DNA of 21,844 nucleotides from positions 1 through 21,844 of the forward strand of contig DKNL01000298.1 of the NCBI GenBank assembly GCA_002474325.1, in the 5' to 3' direction. This stretch comes from Opitutales bacterium UBA7389. Lineage in GTDB: Bacteria; Verrucomicrobiota; Verrucomicrobiia; Opitutales; Opitutaceae. The notes below the pieces were generated by a model that was given only the letters and a program-made list of their open reading frames with translations, had not been told where the DNA came from and made no database searches. Below, in pieces: positions 14,686-21,114 of this stretch (position 1 is the stretch's first letter; every line of letters starts with the position of its first letter). The translations under genes were made by a program, and so were the position numbers.

Positions 14686-15297
14686 ATGGCTCGCTATACA
14701 GGACCAACCGTAAAAATTAGCAGAAGATTTGGTCAGCCGATTTTCGGAAATCACAAATCGTTGGAAAAACGAGGTTATCCGCCAGGACAGCACGGACCTC
14801 GACTTCGTCGCAAGCAATCAGAGTACTCGATCGGCTTGGGCGAAAAGCAAAAGTTGCGTTTCATGTACGGATTGATGGAGAAGCAATTCCGCCGTACTTT
14901 TGATCGAGCTAAGAATCAAAGAGGCGTAACAGGCACTATTTTTCTTCAGCTCTTAGAAACGCGCTTGGATAGTATTATTTATTTACTTGGGTTTACGAAA
15001 ACGAGGCAGGCGGCCCGCCAATTTGTAAATCATGGCCATGTAAGAGTTAATGGCCAGAAAGTGGACATACCGAGTTTTCAAGTTAGCCCCGGCGACGAAG
15101 TAGAAGTGCGAAATAACACGTCTTCTCGTCAGTTGGCCACCAGTAACATGGATGCGACACGATTGCGGAATGTTCCGGATTGGATGACACGCAATGACGA
15201 GGCCTTCAGAGGCACGGTCAATCGCCTGCCAGATCGCGAGGAAATGGATCCTGCGATCAATGAACAGCTAATCGTCGAATTCTACAGCCGCTTCTAG
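14686..15297 (+). CDS. rpsD: 30S ribosomal protein S4, zinc-free form
   Basis: S4 is a primary 16S rRNA binder that nucleates the 30S body and, in E. coli, represses the alpha operon. The 203-residue product begins MARYTGPTVKISRRFG and lacks the N-terminal zinc cysteines. It shows YPPGQHGPRLRRKQSEYSIG (residues 31-50), and an S4 RNA-binding domain from about 95, seen as RLDSIIYLLGFTKTRQAARQ and FVNHGHVRVNGQKVDIPSF. The end INEQLIVEFYSR is universal. Its leader is TTTTTAAAAAG, AT-rich with no Shine-Dalgarno sequence. Confidence 0.98.
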   Translation: MARYTGPTVKISRRFGQPIFGNHKSLEKRGYPPGQHGPRLRRKQSEYSIGLGEKQKLRFMYGLMEKQFRRTFDRAKNQRGVTGTIFLQLLETRLDSIIYLLGFTKTRQAARQFVNHGHVRVNGQKVDIPSFQVSPGDEVEVRNNTSSRQLATSNMDATRLRNVPDWMTRNDEAFRGTVNRLPDREEMDPAINEQLIVEFYSRF

Positions 15298-15365
15298 TCG
15301 GTAATATTAAACCTGCATTTATAGACCTTCAATTTCGCTCTGCCGAACCCTGACCAAATCGCTCT

Positions 15366-16367
15366 ATGCCTAAACGTATCGGAAAGTTCGAACTTCCAAA
15401 TCGACTCGTAAAAGTCGAGGAAGGTTCCTCGACAACCTACTCTAAATTTATCGCTGAGCCATTCGAAGCTGGCTACGGCCACACAATTGGTAATTCGCTC
15501 CGTCGGGTTTTGCTAAGCTCGATCGAAGGAGCGGGTATTTCGTCAGTTAAAATCGATGGCGTTAGCCACGAGTTTCAAAGCGTTGAAGGAATCGTCGAAG
15601 ACGTTACCGACATCGTGCTGAATCTAAAGAAGGTCCTCTTGATTTGCCATAATCGGGAGGGGACTAAGCTCATGATTAACGTCAATCGCTCAGGTCCAAT
15701 TACGGCAGCAGATATTGAGACGGATCAAAACGTGGAAATCGTGAATCCTGATCAAGTGATTTGCACTTTGGATAGGGAAATGCAGTTTACTGCCGAGCTC
15801 GAAATCAAGGTTGGTCGAGGTTACTGCCCAGGCGAAGACAATAAGGACGAAGATCAGCCAATTGGAGTAATTCCAATCGACTCGCTCTTTAGTCCTGTAA
15901 GTCTCGTCAAGTATTCGGTTGAAGCGACCCGTGTGGGGCAGATTACCGATTACGATAAGCTGCTTTTGGAAATCTGGACGGATGGTCGAATCACGCCAGA
16001 CGACGCTCTCAAGCAATCGAGCGCGATTCTCAAGCACCACCTCGATGTATTCGATAACGTTTCCGACGAGAACTACGAGTTCGAAGACGAGGGAGCGGAA
16101 GTGAGCGAAGAGCAGAATAAGCTTCGCAAGCTGCTAAACATGAGCGTCAATGAAATCGAGCTGTCAGTCCGGGCGGCCAATTGCTTGAACAATGCAAATA
16201 TAACCACGGTTGGCGAGTTGGCGATGAAGAGCGAGCAGGAGATGCTCAAGTACCGCAATTTCGGTAAGAAGTCGCTAAACGAGATCAAGGACAAGCTTGA
16301 ATCTTTGGGTCTCTCCCTGGGAATGAAGTTCGATGAGCGTCTCCTAGACCTCAAGAAAGAGCTATAA
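15366..16367 (+). CDS. rpoA: DNA-directed RNA polymerase subunit alpha
   Basis: The alpha dimer scaffolds RNA polymerase assembly, and its C-terminal domain contacts UP elements and activators. The 333-residue protein has the N-terminal domain (about 1-235) with EPFEAGYGHTIGNSLRRVLL (31-50), VEGIVEDVTDIVLNLK (73-88) and LEIWTDGRITPDDAL (201-215). An acidic linker leads to the C-terminal domain (about 255-320) with SVRAANCLNNANI and YRNFGKKSLNEIKDKL. The DNA-contact residues matching E. coli R265, N268, C269, G296, K298, S299 and E302 are kept (R269, N272, C273, G300, K302, S303, E306). The position of K271 is Asn275. It lies between rpsD and rplQ as usual. Confidence 0.98.
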   Translation: MPKRIGKFELPNRLVKVEEGSSTTYSKFIAEPFEAGYGHTIGNSLRRVLLSSIEGAGISSVKIDGVSHEFQSVEGIVEDVTDIVLNLKKVLLICHNREGTKLMINVNRSGPITAADIETDQNVEIVNPDQVICTLDREMQFTAELEIKVGRGYCPGEDNKDEDQPIGVIPIDSLFSPVSLVKYSVEATRVGQITDYDKLLLEIWTDGRITPDDALKQSSAILKHHLDVFDNVSDENYEFEDEGAEVSEEQNKLRKLLNMSVNEIELSVRAANCLNNANITTVGELAMKSEQEMLKYRNFGKKSLNEIKDKLESLGLSLGMKFDERLLDLKKEL

Positions 16368-16391
16368 CATTTGCATTAGGAGTTTTGAGCC

Positions 16392-17009
16392 ATGCGTCAT
16401 CGCAAGCATAGCAACCAGTTGGGAGTAAAGAAAGAGCACCGTGAGGCGCTTTTAGCCAATCTATCTACAGCTCTTCTTACGCATGGGCGTATCAAGACGA
16501 CATTGAAGAAGGCCAAAGCGCTTCGTCCTTTCGTGGAAAAGGTCATTACCTTGGCCAAGAACGGAAGCCTTCACAGCCGTCGTATTGCTATTTCCCGCGT
16601 GCGCGACACGGATGCGGTGCATGGCTTGTTTGACGATAAGGTTGAGCAGTTTTGTGACCGCGAAGGTGGCTATACCCGTATCTACAAACTCGGTACGCGT
16701 AGAGGTGATGCAGCGGAAATGGCCTTGATCGAATTGATTGATGCTGACGACGAGGGTTACGAAAAAAAGCGTAATCCGAAATCCAAGGTGAAATCGGAGG
16801 CCAAGGAGGAAGTCGTTCCCGTAGAAGCTGAAGACGCTGCGGAAGCCGAAGCCGATGAGAAGGCCGAAGCTAATGAGGAAGTTGAAGCATCCGAAGAATC
16901 GGTAGAGGAAACCGAGGAAACGGAAAAGACGCCGGTTGAAGAGGAGACTCCCGTCGCTGAGGAGCAAGACAGCCAAGCGGATGCCGAGGATTCGGATGAG
17001 AAGGGCTAG
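16392..17009 (+). CDS. rplQ: 50S ribosomal protein L17 with acidic C-terminal extension
   Basis: L17 lies near the peptide tunnel exit on the solvent side of the 50S subunit. Residues 1-118 form a normal L17: MRHRKHSNQLGVKKEHREALLANL, the THGRIKTTLKKAKALRPFVEK block (30-50), and GGYTRIYKLGTRRGDAAEMALIEL (92-115). The chain then continues to 205 residues. A short basic stretch (about 124-138) is followed by a Glu/Ala/Asp-rich tail to the C-terminus. TAGGAG lies 12-17 bases before the ATG, a real though slightly distant Shine-Dalgarno sequence. This is the last gene of the cluster, with a strong terminator 36 bases after its stop. Confidence 0.97.
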   Translation: MRHRKHSNQLGVKKEHREALLANLSTALLTHGRIKTTLKKAKALRPFVEKVITLAKNGSLHSRRIAISRVRDTDAVHGLFDDKVEQFCDREGGYTRIYKLGTRRGDAAEMALIELIDADDEGYEKKRNPKSKVKSEAKEEVVPVEAEDAAEAEADEKAEANEEVEASEESVEETEETEKTPVEEETPVAEEQDSQADAEDSDEKG

Positions 17010-17044
17010 GGTTTTATTTGGTCGAAACTTGAATCTCAAGGCCG

Positions 17045-17073
17045 ATGCGTTCCATCACTAGGAGCGCATTTTT
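17045..17073 (+). terminator. Intrinsic terminator after rplQ
   Basis: ATGCGTTCC (17045-17053) and GGAGCGCAT (17061-17069) form a nine-pair stem with one G-T pair around the loop ATCACTA. The run of T from 17069 to 17073 follows immediately. This is a classical rho-independent terminator on the + strand and ends the ribosomal cluster. Oddly, the ATG of the next gene lies only 15 bases further on, so it may also act as a leader element for that gene. Confidence 0.8.
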
Positions 17074-17088
17074 CATTTCCGGATACCG

Positions 17089-17322
17089 ATGCAAGCGTTT
17101 ACTTGGTTCTTGATTCTCTATACGGGCTCCGCCCTTGCTGGTGTGAGCGTGCTTTGGTATTTCTATGATAGAAGCGACAAGCGTTCCTTCGAGGCGAATA
17201 GAAGACAGAAGATTTTCCACTGTGTACGCTGTGGGCATTTGTACTCCGTAAAAAAAGGAGAAGTTTCGAATGGCGAGAAGTGCCCAGAATGCGATTACAG
17301 GAATTTCGAACTATCATTTTAA
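17089..17322 (+). CDS. Small membrane protein with a zinc ribbon, function unknown
   Basis: I do not recognise a named family. The 77-residue product has a hydrophobic segment at about residues 4-25 (FTWFLILYTGSALAGVSVLW), a short basic stretch, then two cysteine pairs, CVRC (45-48) and CPEC (65-68), spaced like a rubredoxin-type or hydrogenase-maturation-type zinc ribbon. This suggests a membrane-anchored protein with a cytosolic metal-binding knuckle. The cysteine pairs and the helix argue that the gene is real despite its size. It starts 15 bases after the rplQ terminator, no convincing promoter or Shine-Dalgarno sequence is visible, and it precedes guaA. A partner or substrate cannot be deduced. 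Confidence 0.75.
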   Translation: MQAFTWFLILYTGSALAGVSVLWYFYDRSDKRSFEANRRQKIFHCVRCGHLYSVKKGEVSNGEKCPECDYRNFELSF

Positions 17323-17389
17323 CTTCCTCCAGATGTCCGACCAGACTGGAAACCAAACGATACGTTTAGCGATTTCGCCCTATAAGTGA

Positions 17390-17419
17390 GTGACAGGTAT
17401 TGCTTTGAAATGGTTTAAT
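17390..17419 (+). promoter_or_regulatory. guaA: Candidate promoter of guaA
   Basis: GTGACA (17390-17395) and TTTAAT (17414-17419) differ from the sigma-70 consensus boxes at one position each and are 18 bases apart. Initiation about seven bases after the -10 box would leave only about eight bases of leader before the guaA ATG at 17434. It is a good match in the right place, but it is unproven. Confidence 0.45.
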
Positions 17420-17433
17420 GGGGGTTTAGATAT

Positions 17434-18975
17434 ATGAAACATCAAACAATAGCGGTGCTGGATTTTGGTTCCCAGTACACGCAGGTGATCGCCCGCCGTA
17501 TTCGCGAGTGCTCGGTCTACTCGAAAATCTATCCGTTCAAGACGAGCGCTAAAGAGCTGAAGAAAGACAATGTGGTTGGGATCATATTTTCTGGAGGTCC
17601 CGAGAGCGTCTTGTCGAAGGGATCTCCAAGGCCAGACAAACGGATATTCGACTTAGGAATCCCCGTTCTTGGAATTTGCTACGGCGTTCAGTTAATTGCC
17701 CATCTTTTAGGCGGTAAAGTAGAGAAGAGCACCCATAGGGAGTATGGGCATGGGGTCCTTAAAATCAGGAGAAAAGGTAATCTTTTCAAGGGGCTACCAA
17801 ATAAATTGAGAGTCTGGAATTCTCATGGAGACCGCTTGTCAAAGCTCCCCAAGGGCTTCAGCGCTGTCGCGTCCACGGAAAATTCGGGATTTGCCGGTAT
17901 AGCCGACGAGCGGCGACGCATTTTCGGCATACAGTTCCACCCCGAAGTGGATCACACTGAGGGTGGTTTGAATATCCTGGAAAACTATTTGGGAAAGATT
18001 TGCGGCTGCAAAGGCGATTGGTCCATGGCTTCTCTAGCGGAAGAATCGATTGCCTCAATCAAAGAGACGGTTGGGTCTGACCGAGTCTTGTTAGGCTTAA
18101 GTGGAGGTGTTGACTCCTCAGTGGCGGCAGCACTGATCCACAAAGCGATCGGCCGCCAGTTGACCTGCGTATTTGTCGACAATGGATTGCTACGCTTGAA
18201 TGAGCGAGAGCTGGTCGGGGATCTTTATAGGCGCCATTTTAAAATGGACGTGCGCGTTGCTCGAGCGGGAGGAAAATTCTTAAAGCGACTGAAAGGCGTT
18301 TCCGACCCAGAACGTAAACGCAAGATTATCGGCAACACATTCGTAGAGGTTTTCCAAGAGTCTCTTAAGAAGATTGGGTATGCGAAGTTCCTTGCCCAAG
18401 GCACCCTTTACCCGGACGTGATCGAAAGCGTCTCCATAGATGGCAATCCGGCTGCTACTATAAAGAGCCATCACAATGTGGGTGGTCTGCCGAAGAAGAT
18501 GAAGTTTAAGCTTCTGGAACCCTTGAGACAGTTATTCAAAGACGAGGTTAGAGCTCTTGGAGCGGAACTTGGCTTGCCGAAAGAAGTCGTATGGAGGCAG
18601 CCATTTCCCGGACCTGGCTTAGGCGTTCGGGTCATGGGAAGTGTTACCAAATCAAAACTGGATATCTTGAGGAAAGCGGACGCCATTTTGCACGACGAGA
18701 TGATGCAGTCCGATCTCTACTATAAGGTCTGGCAGTCGTTCTGCGTGTTTCTACCTATCCGAACGGTAGGTGTCATGGGGGATGAACGTACGTACGAAAA
18801 TGTGGTCGCCGTCCGCATTGTGGAAAGCAAGGACGCGATGACAGCAGATTGGGTTCGAGTTCCTTACGACATATTACAGCGAGTCTCAAATAGAATTATT
18901 AATGAAGTCAGCGGGATTAACCGTGTTGTTTACGATATTAGTTCCAAACCGCCAGGTACAATCGAATGGGAATAG
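17434..18975 (+). CDS. guaA: GMP synthase (glutamine-hydrolysing)
   Basis: GuaA converts XMP to GMP using ATP and glutamine, the last step of guanine nucleotide synthesis, in the cytoplasm. The 513-residue protein has a class I glutamine amidotransferase domain (about 1-190) with nucleophile Cys82 in GICYGVQ and His169/Glu171 in FHPEVDHT. The ATP-pyrophosphatase P-loop SGGVDSS follows (223-229). The C-terminal dimerisation domain includes RQPFPGPGLGVRV and ends SSKPPGTIEWE, the universal GuaA end. It has 111 bases upstream with a candidate promoter and no typical Shine-Dalgarno sequence, only GGGGG at -14 to -10. Its stop is 26 bases before the next gene. Confidence 0.98.
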   Translation: MKHQTIAVLDFGSQYTQVIARRIRECSVYSKIYPFKTSAKELKKDNVVGIIFSGGPESVLSKGSPRPDKRIFDLGIPVLGICYGVQLIAHLLGGKVEKSTHREYGHGVLKIRRKGNLFKGLPNKLRVWNSHGDRLSKLPKGFSAVASTENSGFAGIADERRRIFGIQFHPEVDHTEGGLNILENYLGKICGCKGDWSMASLAEESIASIKETVGSDRVLLGLSGGVDSSVAAALIHKAIGRQLTCVFVDNGLLRLNERELVGDLYRRHFKMDVRVARAGGKFLKRLKGVSDPERKRKIIGNTFVEVFQESLKKIGYAKFLAQGTLYPDVIESVSIDGNPAATIKSHHNVGGLPKKMKFKLLEPLRQLFKDEVRALGAELGLPKEVVWRQPFPGPGLGVRVMGSVTKSKLDILRKADAILHDEMMQSDLYYKVWQSFCVFLPIRTVGVMGDERTYENVVAVRIVESKDAMTADWVRVPYDILQRVSNRIINEVSGINRVVYDISSKPPGTIEWE

Positions 18976-19001
18976 ACCTCAATTCTAAAACACCAATATC
19001 A

Positions 19002-19748
19002 ATGAATATCCAGATTCGTATCCTTATTTTTATTACCATTACGAATATGTTCGCCGCGATGGCTCGGTCAGCAGAATCTGATGAGGAGATCATCCAGTCG
19101 ACCATCGAGCTAGCTAGATCCTATATAGGCCCTGATGACAAGTTGGATGCTATTGACAGTGTTCACTACAAAGGATCACTGCTGTATAGTTCAGGGGAGC
19201 TTGGCACGATTGAGATGGTTTATCAAAAGCCGATGCGGCATCGCATGGTCGCCGTTATAGGTGAGAGGCGAGAGGTTTCCGTACTGGATGGTTCGGAGGG
19301 CTGGACGACTTTCGAGCGGGTAGTCGATTCCGTGCCGTTTAGTATGGAAATATTCGATCCGATCAGAATTCTGATCATGCAGGCTAGTGTTCGCGAAGCG
19401 TTCAACTTTTTCCGCAAGCCGGATGCCCGGAATGGGGAGATATTCTACGAAGGCAAAGAGACCGTTAATGGCCGGGAGTGTAATGTGCTGACTTATTATC
19501 ACGGTGACGGGATCGCTTATCAGCGCTTTATAGACGCAGAGACTGGACAGGTCCACAAGACAATGGATAGCAAAGGGGTCGAGTATCTGGAAGAGGGGGA
19601 ACTCATCGTTAATGGCCTCCGATTCCCTAAGAAATTGGTGAGTACCTTCTCCACCGCTATTGGTGACCGGTCTATGGAATTTGCTTACTCATCGATTACG
19701 CTGAATGAGAAACTGCCGGATTCCGACTTTGTGATGCCCCTTCCTTAG
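19002..19748 (+). CDS. Exported LolA-like / outer-membrane lipoprotein-sorting-type protein
   Basis: The 248-residue product starts with a likely Sec signal peptide: MNIQIR, a hydrophobic core LIFITITNMFAA, and an Ala-x-Ala site near residue 21 (AMA). The rest suggests an all-beta, half-barrel protein: an Ile-Asp-Ser-Val-His-Tyr-Lys-Gly strand, a VYQKPMRHRM segment, VLDGSEGWT, and GRECNVLTYYHGDG followed by RFIDAETGQVHK. This pattern resembles periplasmic LolA/LolB-fold proteins annotated as outer-membrane lipoprotein-sorting proteins. The fold assignment is by general appearance only. An upstream in-frame ATG at 18966 overlaps guaA and would put 12 polar residues before the signal, so I prefer 19002. 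There is no Shine-Dalgarno sequence. Confidence 0.7.
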   Translation: MNIQIRILIFITITNMFAAMARSAESDEEIIQSTIELARSYIGPDDKLDAIDSVHYKGSLLYSSGELGTIEMVYQKPMRHRMVAVIGERREVSVLDGSEGWTTFERVVDSVPFSMEIFDPIRILIMQASVREAFNFFRKPDARNGEIFYEGKETVNGRECNVLTYYHGDGIAYQRFIDAETGQVHKTMDSKGVEYLEEGELIVNGLRFPKKLVSTFSTAIGDRSMEFAYSSITLNEKLPDSDFVMPLP

Positions 19749-19788
19749 GGCAGCGAACTCCCGTTTAGCGCGAAAAATTATTAACTTT

Positions 19789-19803
19789 GCCAAGTCGCTT
19801 GGC
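19789..19803 (+). promoter_or_regulatory. Stem-loop just upstream of hisD
   Basis: GCCAAG (19789-19794) and CTTGGC (19798-19803) form a perfect six-pair stem around TCG. The next bases (TTGGCCAAAAGT) allow a longer alternative pairing with ACTTTGCCAAG starting at 19784. There is no T-run, so it is not a terminator, and I see no histidine-rich leader peptide. Its closeness to the hisD start (18 bases) could affect translation. Confidence 0.3.
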
Positions 19804-19821
19804 TTGGCCAAAAGTGGCGGA

Positions 19822-21114
19822 ATGTTAGAAGTAACATACAGTTCCCGCCGGTTCCGAGAAACCTTGGAGCGATTTTGCGAGGCAGCAAACGCATCTTCGG
19901 CCATAGTTGAGTCGGTATCGAAGATCTTGGCTAATGTACGTTCGAAAGGCGATCGTGGTATTGCGGCTACCTTGCGTCGTATCGATGGCATCCGTCTGAA
20001 ACCTTCTCAGTTTTCTATCACGGGTGAGGCGATTGAAACCGCAAAAAAGCGGCTGCCGAGAGGTGAACTCAAGGCTATCAGAGAATCTGTAGCTTCGGTA
20101 ACCGAGTTTCATCAGAATGCTTTACCTAAGCCTTGGAAGTCTAGAAACGCTCATGGAGCAATGATTGGCGAACAGTTTTACCCGATCGATCGAGTTGGCC
20201 TCTATATCCCTACGAATTTAGCTTCCACAGTTGTGATGACCGGAGCCTTAGCCAAGCTCGCTAAAGTTCCCGAAATCGTGGCATTCACGCCTTGCGACGA
20301 GAATGGTGAGGTCGCCGATGCGGTAATGGCTGCGATGAGCTTGTGCGGGATCACGGAAGCCTATCGGGTTGGTGGAGTGGCTGCGATTGGAGCAATGGCT
20401 TACGGTACAGAATCGATTCCAGCTGTATCGAAAATTTTTGGACCTGGAAATGCGTTTACGGTCGAGGCGAAAAGACAGGTTTTCGGAGCGGTTGGAGTAG
20501 ATTTGCTGCCTGGCCCTAGTGAGGTGCTGGTCGTTGCGGACCACACCGCGAATCCAAAGTTTGTGGCCGCGGACCTTCTCGCCCAGGCAGAACATGGTTC
20601 CGGAAGAGAGAAGATTTATTTGGTCAGTTTGAGAAAGGAAATCGCCAAAGGGATAAGAAAGGAGATGCGCGAACAAATAAAGTCACTCTGTAGAAAAGCT
20701 GTAATCCGGGAGACCTTGAAGCAGGGGTTCATCTCGGTGATCGTGGCTAGCTACGAGGAAGCGGCTGAGGTGGCTAACTACGTGGCTCCGGAGCATTTAG
20801 AGCTAGAGATAGCTAGCTCAGAATTGAATCGTATGACCAAGTCTATCAAGTCTGCAGGCGCGATAATGCAGGGAGAGTGGTCAGCCACGGCCTTGGGCGA
20901 TTTTGTTGCTGGCCCGAGCCATGAATTGCCAACCGGAAGAGCGGGTCGTTATTTTAGTGGTCTGCAGGTCAGGGATTTCTTCCGTCGATCGAGTGTTATT
21001 AGGTACTCGAAGGCATCTCTGCGAAAAGCAGCCCCGGCGGCTTTAGCTTTCTCTAAAATGGAGCAATTGGACGGTCATGGGCGATCCGTTTCCGTCCGAT
21101 TGGAAGACGAATGA
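19822..21114 (+). CDS. hisD: Histidinol dehydrogenase
   Basis: HisD oxidises L-histidinol to L-histidine in two NAD-dependent steps, the end of histidine synthesis, as a zinc enzyme in the cytoplasm. Taking the ATG at 19822 gives 430 residues, near the usual 430-435. The frame also allows a TTG at 19804, which I consider less likely. Zinc and catalytic positions are present: Gln255 and His258 (AQAEHG), Glu324/His325 (APEHLE), Asp360, His367 (PSHELPTG) and His419 (DGHGRSV). The dinucleotide region FGPGNAF and the LLPGPSEVLVVAD block are clear. One oddity is that the loop after Tyr128-Ile-Pro130 reads TNLAST where the family has a longer Gly-Gly-containing loop. It overlaps hisC by four bases. 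Confidence 0.97.
   Translation: MLEVTYSSRRFRETLERFCEAANASSAIVESVSKILANVRSKGDRGIAATLRRIDGIRLKPSQFSITGEAIETAKKRLPRGELKAIRESVASVTEFHQNALPKPWKSRNAHGAMIGEQFYPIDRVGLYIPTNLASTVVMTGALAKLAKVPEIVAFTPCDENGEVADAVMAAMSLCGITEAYRVGGVAAIGAMAYGTESIPAVSKIFGPGNAFTVEAKRQVFGAVGVDLLPGPSEVLVVADHTANPKFVAADLLAQAEHGSGREKIYLVSLRKEIAKGIRKEMREQIKSLCRKAVIRETLKQGFISVIVASYEEAAEVANYVAPEHLELEIASSELNRMTKSIKSAGAIMQGEWSATALGDFVAGPSHELPTGRAGRYFSGLQVRDFFRRSSVIRYSKASLRKAAPAALAFSKMEQLDGHGRSVSVRLEDE

Noticed and set aside
16461..17039. 192-codon minus-strand frame opposite rplQ
   Set aside because: It mirrors the repetitive Glu/Ala codons of the L17 tail, giving a Leu/Phe/Gly-rich translation with no recognisable domain. L17 itself is certain.
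17099..17356. Minus-strand frame opposite the 77-residue zinc-ribbon gene
   Set aside because: The plus-strand product has a membrane helix and two CxxC pairs in sensible order, while the minus-strand product has no domain features.
17328..17367. Terminator after the zinc-ribbon gene
   Set aside because: TCCAG/CTGGA (13-base loop) and AAACG/CGTTT (3-base loop) are weak stems and neither is followed by a T-run.
18966..19001. Upstream ATG for the exported LolA-like protein
   Set aside because: It overlaps guaA and puts a polar dozen residues before the signal peptide. The ATG at 19002 gives a normal signal peptide.
19804..19821. TTG start for hisD
   Set aside because: It adds six non-conserved residues. 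The ATG at 19822 gives the usual family length.
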